The position numbers and the translations under genes were made by a program. From Monodelphis domestica (lineage: Eukaryota; Chordata; Mammalia; Didelphimorphia; Didelphidae), in contig NC_077232.1 of NCBI RefSeq assembly GCF_027887165.1, positions 15,277,255 through 15,341,254 on the forward strand: DNA of 64,000 nucleotides, in the 5' to 3' direction. This document shows positions 36,771-49,685 of this stretch, one piece after another. The notes under the pieces are model-generated. The model worked only from the letters and a program-made list of their open reading frames with translations. It made no database searches and was not told where the DNA came from. Position 1 is the stretch's first letter; the number at the start of each line of letters is the position of its first letter.

Positions 36771-36968
36771 GGGCAGCTGGGTGGCTAAGTGGATTGAGAA
36801 TCAGACTTAGAGACAGGAGGTCCTGGGTTCAAATTGGGCCTCAGACACTTCCCAGGTGTGTGACCCTGGGCAAGTCACTTAACCCCCATTGTCTAGTCCT
36901 TACTACTCTTCTGCTATGGAGCCTATAAACAGTATTGACTCCAAGATGGAAGGTAAGTGTTAAAAAAA
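36770..36968 (+). mobile_element. MON1-type tRNA-derived SINE
   Basis: Full length: 'ggggcagctgggtggctaag' head, 'aggaggtcctgggttcaaat' B-box region, 'gtgtgaccctgggcaagtca', then 'tattgactccaagatggaag' and an A-rich tail. Flanks acagatatctc and acaaatatctc look like a target duplication. Confidence 0.9.
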
Positions 36969-37490
36969 ACAAATATCTCCTGGGTTTTTTCCCCATAACA
37001 TATTAATACTTAAATATAATGTTTATTAAATTGCAACATTCTTTTCATTTTGTATTTTGACTTCTAAATTATCTCTACCTTATATCACTACTTCCATTCA
37101 CTGAGATGGCAAGATAAATGATAAAATATACAGGTGAAATCATGCAAAACAGGTCTGTATTAGCCTTCTCTCTGGGAAAAAAAAGCAAGAAAAAATGGCT
37201 TTGACTCTACCCTATGCCCTGATGGGAAGATTTCCAATAAAACAGGTGGGTGTCTAAAGAGAAAGAATTCTCCCAAATTATAAACACTGGATTTCTATGT
37301 TTTTATTTAATTTTTAGTTTCATGGCTGAACCTGAGAAATTTTTCTCTTACAGAGTAATATGGAATATTTCTATGTTACATGGTGTCCGAAGAATATTTA
37401 CCTCAATTAGCAAATTCTATTCATCACAGCTTAAACTTTGAAAATTATATTCATCTATTTTCCACACAGTAATGGTCCATTCATTTTTTA

Positions 37491-37684
37491 AAAACCCTTA
37501 CCTTCCATCTTGGAGTCAATAATATGTATTGGCTCCAAGGCAGAAGAGTGGTAAGGGCTAGGCAATGGGGTTCAAGTGACTTGCCCAGGGTCACACAGCT
37601 GGGAAGTGTCTGAGGCCAGATTTGAACCGAAGACCTCCTGTCTCTAGGGCTGGCTCTCAATCCACTGAGCTACCCAGCTGCCCC
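37491..37684 (-). mobile_element. MON1-type tRNA-derived SINE
   Basis: Reverse complement of the element at 36,770. Flanked by 'ccattcattttt' at 37,477 and again at 37,685, a clear target duplication, so a comparatively recent insertion. Confidence 0.92.
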
Positions 37685-37689
37685 CCATT

Positions 37690-38180
37690 CATTTTTTTAA
37701 CTTATCAATTAAAACTAACTTCATTTTGAGGTTTCAGAACACAGAGAATACATTATAGCAGATTTATACTTTACTGACATACCTATAAAATATCCTATAC
37801 ATTTAAAAACATTTTGTAAATTATAGCAAAATGATTTTCAATTTAAAATTATTTGTTATAGTGAACTTAATATTTTTTTAAAATATTCAACTAAACATTC
37901 AATTGTGTTCAGATATCTGCTGGTATCATCTTATTGTTTAAAAAACCAATTCATAATCTAATAGCATCCTTTTTAAATCATATTTAGCTTTAAGTCTGAA
38001 ACAAAGATTTCTTAAATTTCAAAAGCATAAATTTGAAATAGAGCATTAATATATAATATGATATATTTAAAGTGAAGTACAAGGAACAAGAAAAAAAAAC
38101 AATTCCTTATTCCCTGATAAGTATCTTGCATTTAAATTAGAAAGAGAAGAAAGAATTATTTAGCATTGGAAACCAATGAA
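37690..38180. other. No recognisable feature
   Basis: AT-rich sequence without coding or repeat signatures. The same holds for 36,975-37,475. Confidence 0.45.
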
Positions 38181-39039
38181 TATACTATTTGGTTCACACC
38201 AGTGATCAGGTGTTCTATTTCCCAACTAAAAGGCTGCCAACACAAGTATATAAGTTCATTAAGATGGCAAAAGTTAGTGTGTGAAACTGGCAGCTTCTAA
38301 CTTCATGTGTTATGATTCTAAATTTAATACTTTGTCATCTTGGATTGCTCTAAGACAAGGCCATAATTAGTTTCTATGAAGCTTCAAACATTTTTCTTCG
38401 GTATAATTAGAATAATGAATACCATCTTCATAAACAACAAAGAATCAATTTGTTTGATTAATTATAGTCACCACGTTTAAATATTTTTTTCACCTTCATC
38501 AAGAAAGTTGAAATTATATTACACTGGCCTGCTATCCATATGAGTCTTCAATGTGGTAGTAAAACTCTTCTAAAATGTGATTCATCTCTAAGAACATCAT
38601 AAAATCTGTTACAAATAAATGGATAATCTACCTAATTTATATCTCTGTTGATAAATTCTGCCATGATTCATTTAATTGATCAATACTTATTGTTTTCTAT
38701 ACCTTAAAGTAACCACAAACTTTTGTAGTTTGTACTGTTAAGATAGTTTCCTTCTGTCTCTCCTAAATAATTTTGACTTTTTTACCTTATTTTGCTCAGC
38801 TTTTTGGAATATGTAATTCTGGATCACAGGATATATATACATTAAAGCCACAGGAAAAAATGGAAAAAAAAATGAAGCATTAAAATGATAGAATGATATT
38901 CATACCTCCCATTTACATTTACAGATAATCATTGAACTTAAAAACTATAAATTGCTACTATTTTATAAATATTCTTCCAGAAAATACATGTAATAATAAT
39001 TATTATTCTGTGATGCTATGATGATAATTGAAATCCTAG

Positions 39040-39420
39040 AAAGCAAGGACTATCTTTTTTATCTTCCTCAAATTCTAGCACAGAGCCCAGCATATAATAT
39101 TAATTTCAAAAATGCTTACTGATTAATCATTGATTTATTAATAATGAATTAGTGGGTAGATTGCAAGGCCTGAATTGAGCAAAAATAATCTTTCTAAGTT
39201 CAAATATGGACTCCTACACTTCCTAGCTGTGTTACACTTCATAAATCACTGTAACGTATTTGCCTCAGTTTCTCATCTATAAAATGAGCTGTAGAAGGAA
39301 ATTCCAAAGGTCTCCAGTATCATTGCCAAAAAAAACCTCAAATGCAGTCATGATGCTTCAAACCAGACTAAAATAACTGGACTTCAGCAAAATGATGTTA
39401 TCAGAGAAGGATGTTACCAG
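39040..39420 (+). mobile_element. MAR1-like SINE, best preserved of the four unit copies
   Basis: Preceded by 'ctagcacagagcccagcata'. Contains 'gtttctcatctataaaatga', 'ggaaattccaaaggtctcca' and 'gccaaaaaaaacctcaaatg', then a tail ending like 'ccagactaaaataactgga'. Confidence 0.7.
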
Positions 39421-39630
39421 GAAAGAAAATATCTCTTGGGAGGAAATTATGTAATTTTATTGCTACTGATTTTCAGTCCTAGTTATCTGAAGCACTGAAA
39501 AGTAAAATGAGCTGTCCATACGCATAACTATAGTTTGTATAGGAAACTTAGATTTACACCCAAGTCTTTCTTACTTTAAGCCATTTTCTAGTCACTGTTA
39601 AGCTGTGATATTGAAATCACTTTAAAAGAC

Positions 39631-40205
<575 letters not shown>

Positions 40206-40250
40206 TTGCACATGTCTGTTCTGACCGTGAAAATGTGGTTTTTAAGACTT

Positions 40251-41317
40251 TGAATTGCCAAAACTGTAAAGATAATTTTCAGTATCTTGGTTTTATATTA
40301 AAAATAAAGTGGTCACCATGGGAAAAATTCCCAAATATGAAATACCCAAGTCAGCTGGGTTTTATGGAGATTTTAATTAATACAAATTAAGGAATTAATG
40401 AAAGGGAGAGAGACAGAGTATATAGTAGGAAAGGGCCTAGTAGACCTGAGCTTTAAGAGAGACTAGTCCGTCTTTTATCACTCACCACAAGATTTTGTCC
40501 CAAGGAAACTCTAGTGTTCAGAGAGACCTTCCAGTTTAGCTTCAGGAAGCTGAACTAAAATCCAGAGGCCATGACCTCCTTTTAAAGAGAATTTTCTCCT
40601 ATGTCACCTCCCCTAAGTTTTCACATCTACCAATCACAGTAGACGCTTTCCACAGAACTTACCATGCTTAATTCACAGCTGAGTAGACACTTTTTCCTAG
40701 AACTTCCAATTCTTAGTTTTTAGCTCTCACCTTCTCTGGGTAAATTATATCTTCTGAGTACTTCACACCTCTTTGCTAAGCTTGTCCCTTGCAAAGTTGC
40801 CTGATCATTTATTGATTAATTTGACCTTTATAGGTACTTAGCACCCATTTATATTAGATCTAAAAATAGATCTAGCTTAAGGGCTTGGCCTCACTATAAG
40901 TATTGGTTGAAGACTTTTTCATTATTCACAAAGGAGTTTTACAACTTTATCTTCCCCTAAGGAATATAGGTATACCTAAGGAATACCTAAGTATGGCTGG
41001 AGTAATTTTAGAGTTCCCAATACATTCCTGACCAAGTACCTCCATTTTTTAAATGGGGAATAGCTTAATTAAATCTTCTGAAGTAGAGTCTAAGAAATTT
41101 TAACATTCACACTGTTGGAGGTCATATTCTCAAATAATTAAATTTTGAGTTTGCTGTAGTCCTTCCTAATCTTGTTACACTGAGTAGGGTGGAGAATGTA
41201 GTTTCCAAGACCTGATTCTGTTATTCCAAGTATCTCTATTGTTATTAATCAGGAAATAGCTAAATCCAATCTTCTAAAGAATGGTCTGAATAGGGTGGAG
41301 TAGTTTTGAAATTCACA
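40251..41317 (+). mobile_element. Solo LTR, long form of the recurrent family
   Basis: Starts tgaattgcca, has 'agtggtcaccatgggaaaaa', and ends gaaattcaca. The 3' third contains two related blocks ('ggctggagtaattttagagt' and 'gggtggagtagttttgaaat'), as if internally duplicated. It matches the minus-strand copy at 29,801-30,849. Confidence 0.65.
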
Positions 41318-41374
41318 AAGCTTAATTAAAAAAATTAAACAATGATAGTAGCATTAATGTTAATGATAATGAAG

Positions 41375-41590
41375 CAGGGGTATTTATTATAGTGGTACAG
41401 CACATGTCCATAATATTTTTAACTTTTCAAAATACTTACTTCAATGAAATTCATTTCAAATTCTGCCTATCATCCTCCCGTGAGGTTGTATCTCATTTTG
41501 TTAAATGAGAACATGGATATACCAAGAGATGAGGTGCAAACATTAGAAATCAAAACCAGGGCTCGTAATTCCTTCTAAAATTATTTTTGT
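41375..41590 (-). mobile_element. MIR fragment of unit E
   Basis: 'tatctcattttgttaaatga' and following; paralogue of 1,690-1,900 and 20,890-21,080. Confidence 0.55.
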
Positions 41591-42789
41591 AATAATATCA
41601 TCTTGAACTTCAAGTTTCAGACTAGCAGAACAAATACTTTGAAGAATTCACTTACCTTACTTTGCCCAATTTTACTTCATAATAATAATGTATATTGACA
41701 GTTACCTGGGCCAAATTTGATATCTATCTACCTAGGATAGAATAGTAATCCTAATACTAATAATAACAACAGCAATAGTAAAAATAACAATTAAGGAGTC
41801 AAGATGGTGGCATAGAAGCAGCAAAAGTTCAGAACTCTGAATACCCTTCCTTACCAATTACAAACTAAATGCTCCTAGGGGACTAAAAATCAAACCTAAA
41901 AACAAGACAGAGCTAAGGAACCCCCCTGTTGGACTCAATTGAAAATGTATGGCCCCAAAAAATACAGAATTTGAGAACACTCAGGTTTAAAATGAAGGCA
42001 AAAGGAAGGTCCCAGGACCCCTCTCCCCCACCTAGAGTGCTAAGCCTACAGCTGCAACACTAACCTCTGGGTGGGCAAAGGCACTGGTCTGGAGGGTGTA
42101 CCTTCTGGGCAGGGCTGTGCCAGGCTCAGAGCATTGAACACAGGTTGTGGGGAAGTAGCTGGAGAGGGAGCACAGAGCAGGCAGCCTGGTCACATTGGCA
42201 GAGACCCTCCATATTGCTCCTGCCTTCCAGGAGGTTTTGGCCTCAGAGCACATCTAGCACAACCCAGCTGAACTTAATCCCATCAAAAGTCTTCAGAGGT
42301 CAGGGAAACCAAGCTCCAACACCACTCCTTCACAGACTGCTGGATATTAATCCAATCAAAAGCCTCCAAAGGACAGGGAAGCTCAAACTTCAACATCCCT
42401 CCCCCACAGACTGCAGAGATCTCCTGGCAAACCTCCAAGAGGGGAGACTGTAAGAACACCCCAAAATCAAAAATATGACAGGAGTAAGAGAACAGAAAAA
42501 TATGGGGAGTAAAGAAGTGGTAAATATGAGCAAACAACAGAAAAAGAAAAAATAAATTACAATCAAAAGCTTCTATACAGTCAAGTAACAAAGAGGAAAT
42601 GGAACAGAGGAGGAGGGATCATCAAACAATAAATCAGATATTCCAGCAAATTGGATACAAGCTTTGGAAGAATGCAAAATGCAATTCAAAACACAATTAA
42701 GAGAGGCTGAAGACAATTGGGAAAAGAAGTTAAAAACTAAGATAAGTCATCTGGAAACAAAAAAATAGCATCTTGAAAGCCAAAATCAA

Positions 42790-43540
42790 CCAGCTTGAAA
42801 ATTAGGCAAAGGAGATGAAAGAAGAGGCAACAAAAATGAAAGATGAGGCAAAGGAGATGAGAGATGAGGTAAAGAGAATGAAAGATGACCTCCAAAGAAA
42901 ATCAGAACAGAAAGAGAAGGCTGACCAAAATGCCAGTGATGTAATCCAGAATTTAAGGACCATAATACAACAACTAGAATTAAGTGACCTCACAGGTCAG
43001 CAGGACACTATGAAACAAAACCAAAAGAATGAAAAAATTGAGGGAAATATGAAGGATCTCATTAACAAAACAGAAGATTTAGAAAATTATTCAAGGAGCA
43101 ACAATTAAAGAATCATTGATTTACCAGAAGACCATGACAAAAGAAAAAGCCTGGACATAATACTACAGGAAATTATCCAAAAAGAAAACTGCCCTGATAT
43201 TCTAGAACAAGAGTGGAGATTGAAAGAATCCACAGATCACCTCCTTTACTTAATCGCCAACTGACAACACTGAGGAATGTTATAGCCAAATTCAAGAACT
43301 ATCAGAACAAAGAAAAAATATTACAAACTGCCAAGAAGAAGTCATTCAAATTGAATGAAACCACAGTGAGGAGAACACAGGATATGGCTGCATCTACACT
43401 GAAGGACCTAAATTCATGGAATATGATATTCTGGAAAGCAAGGGAACTAGGTCTACAACCAAGAGTCAACTACCCAGCCAAACTGACTATATTCTTACAG
43501 GGAAAAGTATGGTCATTCAACACAATAGAAGAATTCTAAG
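42790..43540 (+). pseudogene. L1 ORF1 (RNA-binding chaperone), broken
   Basis: 42,815-43,108 encodes a charged heptad-repeat coiled coil (MKEEATKMKDEAKEMRDEVK) that leads to 'LENYSRSNN', the start of the RRM domain. 43,213-43,539 encodes 'IERIHRSPPLL', 'IAKFKNYQNKEKIL' and a C-terminal stretch ending 'KVWSFNTIEEF', the usual L1 ORF1 end. A stop (taa after NYSRSNN) and a frame change between the two parts prevent a full protein. The family protein binds L1 RNA as a trimer. Confidence 0.85.
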
Positions 43541-43724
43541 AATTTGTAAAGAAAAGTCGAGACCTTAACAGAAAATTTAATGCCCATGCACAGAACTCGA
43601 GAATCATCAAAAAGTAATTGAAAAAGAGGGGGAAAAAAGACTCTATAAAGAGACTCAATAAGTTAAAATGTGTATCACTATAAGAAAAGAGGTCATTGGT
43701 AATTCTTAAAAATTGTTATTATCT

Positions 43725-45861
43725 TTAGGATCTCTAATTAAGTCTTCATCTGAGGATTTTGAATTTGTTCACTTTTTAGTTTTTTTTAATTTGCATGCCC
43801 AATTCATTGACCTCTGCCCTTCTTAATTCGTTACTATATGAACTCAAGGATATAAATTTGCCCGAGTACTGCTTTGACTGCATCCCATAAGTTTTGAAAG
43901 GATGTCTCATCATTGTCATTTTCTTCAATAAAGTTATTAATTGTTTCTATGATTTGTTCTTTAACTAACCAGTTTTGTAGAATTGTATTGTTTAATTTCC
44001 AATTATTTTTTGATTTACCTCTCCATGTACCCTTACTAATTACTATTTTCATTGCATTATGATCTGAGAAGGTTACATTTATTATTTATGTTGTTTTAGA
44101 CTCATTTGCAATGTTTTTATGCCCTAATATATGGTTAATTTTTGTGAATGGACCATGTGCTGCTGAAAAGAAGGTATATTCCTTTTTGTCTCTATTTTTC
44201 TCCACATGTCTACTAACACTATTTTTTTCTAAGCTTTCATTCATTTCTCTTACCTCTTTATTTTTTTTTTGATTGGATTCATCTAGTTCAGATAGAGGAA
44301 GGTTCAGGTGTCCCACTAGTATAGTTTTTCTATCTATTTAATCCTTGAGTTCCTCTACTTTCTCCTTTAGAAATTTGGATGCTATGCCATTTGGTGCATA
44401 CATGTTGAGTACAGATATTTCCTCATTGTCTATACTGCCTTTTATCAGTATGTAATTACCTTCCCTGCATCTTTTAACTAGATTTATTTTTACTTTTTCT
44501 TTGTCACATATCATGATTGCATCCCCTGCCTTCTTTTTATCAGTTGATGCCCAGTAGATTTGGCTCCATCCTCTTACTTTCACCCTATGCATATCAATCT
44601 TCCTCATGTATGTTTCTTATAACCAGAATATGATAGGGTTTTGGATTCTAATCCACTCTTCTATTTGCTTGCGTTTTATGGGTGAGTTCATTCCATTCAC
44701 ATTCAGAGTTATGATTACTAGCTGTGTATTTCCCAGCATTTTGTTTTCTACTCCCAGTCCTGCCTTTTCTTCTTTCACTATTTCCTTCTACACCAATATT
44801 TGTTTATAATCAGTCCCCCTAGTTCCCACCCTTATTATACTTCCCTTTCTACCCCCTCCCTTTTAATTCCCCCCTTATTTTTCCTGTAGCCTTTCTAAAA
44901 TTGCCCGCAATCCTCTCCCTCCCTTCACTCCCCACCAGTCCATTTTTTACCCTTCTACTCCCCTATAGGGTGCCAATCTATTCTCTTCACCAATGGATTG
45001 GATTGTTCTTCCATCTTTGGATCAATTTCAAAGCACATAAGAGTTTACTATTTCCTATCTCCATCCTCTTTACCCTTCCAGTGTACTGATGTTCTCCCCC
45101 CTCCCGACATGAGCTTTTTTGGCACATATAAATTTATCCCCTTTTGTTTGGAAGTATGCCCAAAGGGTGATAAAGGACTATCTGCCCTTTGATTCATCCA
45201 TAAAACTGCTGGATTTGAACCCCAAAGAGATAATAAGGAAAAAGACATGTACAAAAATATTCATATCTGTGCTCTTTGTGGTGGCAAAAAATTGTAAACT
45301 GAGGAGATGTCCTTCAAATGGGAAATGGCTGAATAAATTGTGGTATATGTTGGTGATGGAATACTATTGTGATCAAATGAATAACAAAGTGGAGGAATTC
45401 CATGGGGACACAGAATAACCTCTAGGAACTGATGCAGAGTGAGAGGAGCAGGACCAGGGAATCATTGTACACAGAGACTGATACACTGTGGTACAATCAA
45501 ATGTAATGGACTTCTCTATTAGTGGCAATGCAATGACCTTGAACAACTCTGAGGAACCTATGAGAAAAACCACTATCCACATGCAGAGGAAACACTGTGG
45601 GAGTAAAAACACCAAAGAGAAACAACTGCTTGAATACATGGGTTGAAGGCATATTGTTGGGGATGTAGACTCTAAATGAACATCCTAGTGTAAGCAACAA
45701 TATGCAAATGGGTTCTGATCAAGGACACAAGTCATACCCAATGAAATTGCGTGTTGGCTGTAGGTGGAGGGGAAGGAGGGAAATAATGTGATTATTGTAA
45801 CCAAGGAATAATGTTCTAAATTGACTAAATAAACTTATTCAAATGGGAAAAAATATTATTA
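43725..45861. mobile_element. Nested L1 with twin-priming inversion
   Basis: 43,725-45,150 is inverted: on the minus strand it holds the inter-ORF region and the ORF2 start with the endonuclease domain ('HRVKVRGWSQIYWAS', 'LNMYAPNG', 'HGPFTKINHILGHK'). 45,151-45,861 is forward: the ORF2 3' end and 3' UTR ending 'ttgactaaataaacttattc' plus an A-rich tail. Candidate target duplications are 'aaaattgttattatc' near 43,710 and 'aaaatattattatc' near 45,850. Inverted-then-forward order is the mark of twin priming. It is younger than the L1 it sits in. Confidence 0.85.
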
Positions 45862-45984
45862 TCACCTGGGCAGTAAGAAGAATTACACTTAGAGGGAGAG
45901 TGACAAACTGTTTAGAGAGAAATGACAAGACATATATAAGTATATAGATATATGTATGCATGAATACATGTACGTGTATATATA

Positions 45985-46016
45985 TGTATGTATATACATA
46001 TATATATATATATATA
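45985..46016. repeat. TA/TG-rich microsatellite
   Basis: Short TATA/TATG tract in the outer L1 inter-ORF spacer. Confidence 0.8.
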
Positions 46017-46759
46017 CAACTTGAGCTAAAATAGAGGTTTATACTAAAAGAAATAGAAAAGGAAACAAAAGGGGATAAATTTATATGTCACAAAGAAGCT
46101 CATGGCGGGAGGGGGGGAGAACATCAATACACTGGAAGGGTAAAGAGGTTGGACATGGGAAATCTTCAACTCTTACATGCTTTGAAATTGAGCCAAAGAT
46201 GGAAGTACAATCAAATCCATTGGGGCAGAGAGTACATTTGTGCCATATAGGGGAGTAGAAGGATAACAAATGGACTGGTGGGGAGGGAAGCAGTACAGGG
46301 GACGGAGAGGGTGGGGGTAGTTTTAAAAAGACTGCAAAGAAAATAAGGGGGGAATGAGAAGGGAAAGGAGTAGAAAGGGAAGTATAATAAGGGTGGGAAC
46401 TAGGGGGACTCGTTAAAAACAAACATTGCTGTAGAAGGAAATAGTGAAAGAAGAGAAGGCAGGAGTAGGAGTAGAAATCAAAATGCTGGAAAATACACAG
46501 CTGGTAATCATAACTCTGAATGTAAATGGAATGAACTCACCCATAAAATGCAAGTGAATAACTGAGTGGATAAGAATCCAAATCTCTAACACATGCTGTC
46601 TACAAGAAACACACATGAGGAATGTAGATATGCATAGGGTGAAAGTAAGAGGATGGAGCCATATCTATTGGCCATCAACTAATAAAAAGAAGACAGGAGT
46701 CAAAATTATGATATCTGACAAAGCCTAAGTAAAAATAAATTAACATCCCAGGACTTAGT

Positions 46760-48340
46760 CTAAAAAACAACTAATTTGCATGCAAACTTAATGATTTCCT
46801 TTATTTTTTTTCTCCAAATGTCATTCATGGGTTGATTTCACTGAGAGAAGCATATTAAGATCAAGAACTTCTTTGGATTCAAGCCTATAAAATCATAGAT
46901 CATGAATAGACAGTTGAGCTTCTTTTGAATTTAGTCAAATAATAGACACAACTAGTTCAAACCAAAGACATTTAATGGGATATAAAAAGAGAAAAAAATG
47001 ATTTTGTCATAAGCCTGAGGAATACTTTTCAATAAGTGAATGACATCATGGAGGAATATGAGCACACATGGAATCAACTCAGAGATGAGTGGGTATTTGG
47101 GAATTCATTAGGTCTTGGTGATCCAGTTCTCTTAACCATCAAAGCACAACTGTCCCTTACCTTCTAAGCTGTGGTTCCTGGGTACATACTCTTTGCTGGA
47201 AAGGTCAGTCAGGTAGAGTTCCTGGTTCTATACCTATTCCCAAATCATCTCCCAGCAGAAAAAGCTAATTTCTTCCACATGTATTAAAATCTAACATCTC
47301 TGAGATGTCCTCTGTTACAACTCACTGAGCCTGTTCTCTGCTAGACATGTCTGTTTTTTTTATTTCATAAAGTATATCCATATAGAACATCATTGACTGT
47401 TCATAAATGAAGGAACAGAAAATTAAGAAATTCATAACATCTTTCCATTCCAAGAGGTAATGATAAATTCACTCTAAAGAACTAGATATTTATTCCATTG
47501 CTGGATCCTTTTTTTCAAATGTAGGAACTCACATTCCTCAGATTTGTCTGCAGACTTTCTTATTCTTCAGTTTGTCTTCCATGTTAAAGGACCTCCAAGG
47601 GATGATTTTTGGATGTTCTGTAATTCCAACAACTTGATAGAACTTTTAATTTCATATTGAGATAAATGTTTAGGACCAAATATACATTTTATTTAAGGCT
47701 CAAAGACCACATTTTCTCTGGAATTTACTCTCTCACACTACAAACTTATCAACTTATTCATAGGGAAATTAAAACATTAGGTATCTACTGAAAAAATTCT
47801 ACTTCCTTGTAGAAAGAAAAAGTAAAAAACAAAAATAAGAATTGGCAAACAATTTAGGAAAGAATATTCTTCACTGGAGAATTAAGGAAATTTTCATCAA
47901 AGGGGTGAATATTCAATTGATCTTTTAAAAAAACAAACAGTTTTTTAGCACCTAGGAATTGTAACCATCATTCCAGAAACATAAAACAGTAGACATAATG
48001 TAATGGAGGAAAGAAATCAAAGTTTAAGTTTAAGGGAGACTCCTTCTACAACTATACTGGTATATAGAAATAACTTTTTTACCTACAGCATTACCATTTC
48101 CTTTTTACTTCTCTTATAAATATAACCATTTGTAGTTGGTTCATAAACAATTGAATTATTAAATATAGACAAAGGTATATCTTATACCATATCTAACAAA
48201 TATGTACCCAGGATTTTTTCTTCCTTTCAGTAAAATCATTGTTCAGGTTTGATGTATTGTATCTGCTTGTCATTTAGACAAAACATAAACTATTATTTCA
48301 CTTTTAAGTAACTTATTATATTGTGTTATATATCAACACT
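46760..48340. other. 3' flank of OR copy 2, no gene
   Basis: Colinear with 10,830-13,200 of unit B but about 0.8 kb shorter. No coding region seen. Confidence 0.6.
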
Positions 48341-49345
48341 CTAATGATGTATTATCTTACATTTTAAAATTCTCAAAACATGACACTTCCTTCTGGGGAC
48401 AAACACTATTTTGATAATCCTGCACAGTGCAGTCTTGATTTTTGTGTTTCTCAGACTATAGATTATGGGGTTCATGAATGGAGGCAATATTGTATAAGTC
48501 ATAGAAATCAGAAGATTCTGGATTGGGGATGCATCTGATAAGGGACCTAGAACTGTGACCATGCCAGTAAGGACAAATAAGAAGAAGATAATCAACTGAG
48601 GAGAACAGGTAGACAAAGCTTTGTAGCGTCCTTCCACAGCTGGCATTTTAAGTACAGTAGAGAAGATGTAAGTATAGGATATAATTAAAAAACCAAAGCA
48701 GAATAATACTATAGTTGAACTAGTAGCAAGGAGAACATACTCAGTATTACGAACCTCAGAGCATGAAACCTTCAAGATATGAGGGATATCACAAAAAAAC
48801 TGATGGATCACATTGGATCCTGAGAAAGGTAAGCGGAACATGTTCCCTGTATGTAGAGCTGAATAGACACACCCAGTGAGCCATGAACTGGTTGCCACCC
48901 AAATGCATCGGGCTGGTGTCATGATTACCCCATAGTGCAGGGGCTGACAGATTGCCACAAAGCGATCATAGGACATGGCTACAAGCAAAGCAATCTCTGT
49001 TGCTGCAAGGAAGCTAAAGAAAAATATCTGAACAGCACAGCCATGCAAAGAAATGGTTTGATTATGTGTCAGAGAAGACACAATGAATTTGGGAAGAGTG
49101 ACTGAGATGTAGCTGATATCCAACAAGGATAAGTTACTCAGAAAAAAATACATTGGAGAGTGAAGGTGTGCATCAGTGACAATGGCAGCGATAGTGAGAA
49201 AATTACCTATCACAGCTGCTATATAAATCAGCAGGAATAGCATAGCATGTAAGACTTGTAGCTCCCTGATGCTGGAATATTCCATGAGGAAGAATTCCAT
49301 GATGATGGAGAAATTTCCCATGAATGCTTGTGTACTATAATTCAT
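48341..49345 (-). CDS. Olfactory receptor, family 14-like (copy 2)
   Basis: A single-exon class II olfactory receptor of 334 residues, about 85% identical to copy 1 over its first 313 residues by eye. It shows sequons N2-Y-S and N11-F-S, GN in TM1, LHSPMYFFL, TM3 Cys103, MSYDRFVAIC, KALSTCSPQL and PFMNPIIYSLRN. In extracellular loop 2 the first usual Cys is Ser (PFSGS) but the third is kept (KVSCSE), unlike copy 1. The tail differs: after PRRK a small length difference (about 2 nt) from copy 1 shifts the frame, giving about ten extra residues rich in Lys, His and Cys. The frame is intact and the upstream acceptor is kept, so it is probably functional. It would act as an odorant-gated G-protein-coupled receptor; ligand unknown. 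Confidence 0.93.
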   Translation of the reverse strand: MNYSTQAFMGNFSIIMEFFLMEYSSIRELQVLHAMLFLLIYIAAVIGNFLTIAAIVTDAHLHSPMYFFLSNLSLLDISYISVTLPKFIVSSLTHNQTISLHGCAVQIFFFSFLAATEIALLVAMSYDRFVAICQPLHYGVIMTPARCIWVATSSWLTGCVYSALHTGNMFRLPFSGSNVIHQFFCDIPHILKVSCSEVRNTEYVLLATSSTIVLFCFGFLIISYTYIFSTVLKMPAVEGRYKALSTCSPQLIIFFLFVLTGMVTVLGPLSDASPIQNLLISMTYTILPPFMNPIIYSLRNTKIKTALCRIIKIVFVPRRKCHVLRILKCKIIHH

Positions 49346-49377
49346 CTTGAAACAACATGAGTAGAGGATATCAAATT

Positions 49378-49400
49378 CTAAAAGAAAGAAAATAAAAACT
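49378..49400 (-). promoter_or_regulatory. Splice acceptor before the OR copy 2 coding exon
   Basis: On the minus strand 'ttttctttcttttag' ends 32 nt before the ATG, at the same place as in copy 1. It supports a spliced untranslated 5' exon. The promoter was not found. Confidence 0.75.
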
Positions 49401-49685
49401 TCTAACTACATAGAAAATTCATGAAATTCATTCCCACTAATCATGCCACAATGACAATCAGATCATATTTAAAGATCCAAGTTAATACCTAATTGGGAGC
49501 AGAACTGGCACTGTGCAACATGGGCATAATGGTCCCAGAGCAGAGACCTCTTTGCTATTGAAAGTTTTTAAAGATATATAAAGATAAATGCAAGTGTATG
49601 AGAGAATAGATGATATATTTGTCCTAATACATAACTATTAGCTAGCATTAATTTTCAATATACATTTTCCATAGAAATATAGAAG

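Larger units (their letters stand above)
41795..46740 (+). mobile_element. Outer L1: 5' UTR, ORF1, inter-ORF and ORF2 start, with a nested L1
   Basis: The 5' end at 41,795 ('ggagtcaagatggtggcata') looks complete. A GC-richer 5' UTR runs to about 42,750 and ORF1 to 43,540. A spacer continues to 43,724 and resumes after the nested L1 at 45,862. The ORF2 start is near 46,480 ('TLNVNGMNSPIK' then 'CLQETHM'), and the element stops at about 46,740. ORF2 is thus only about 90 codons long here. The stop falls on 'aaaaataaatta', a polyadenylation-like hexamer within ORF2, right where unit C begins. Confidence 0.85.

Noticed and set aside
36737-36928. 63-codon frame with protein-like composition
   Set aside because: It is the body of a MON1-type SINE read through.
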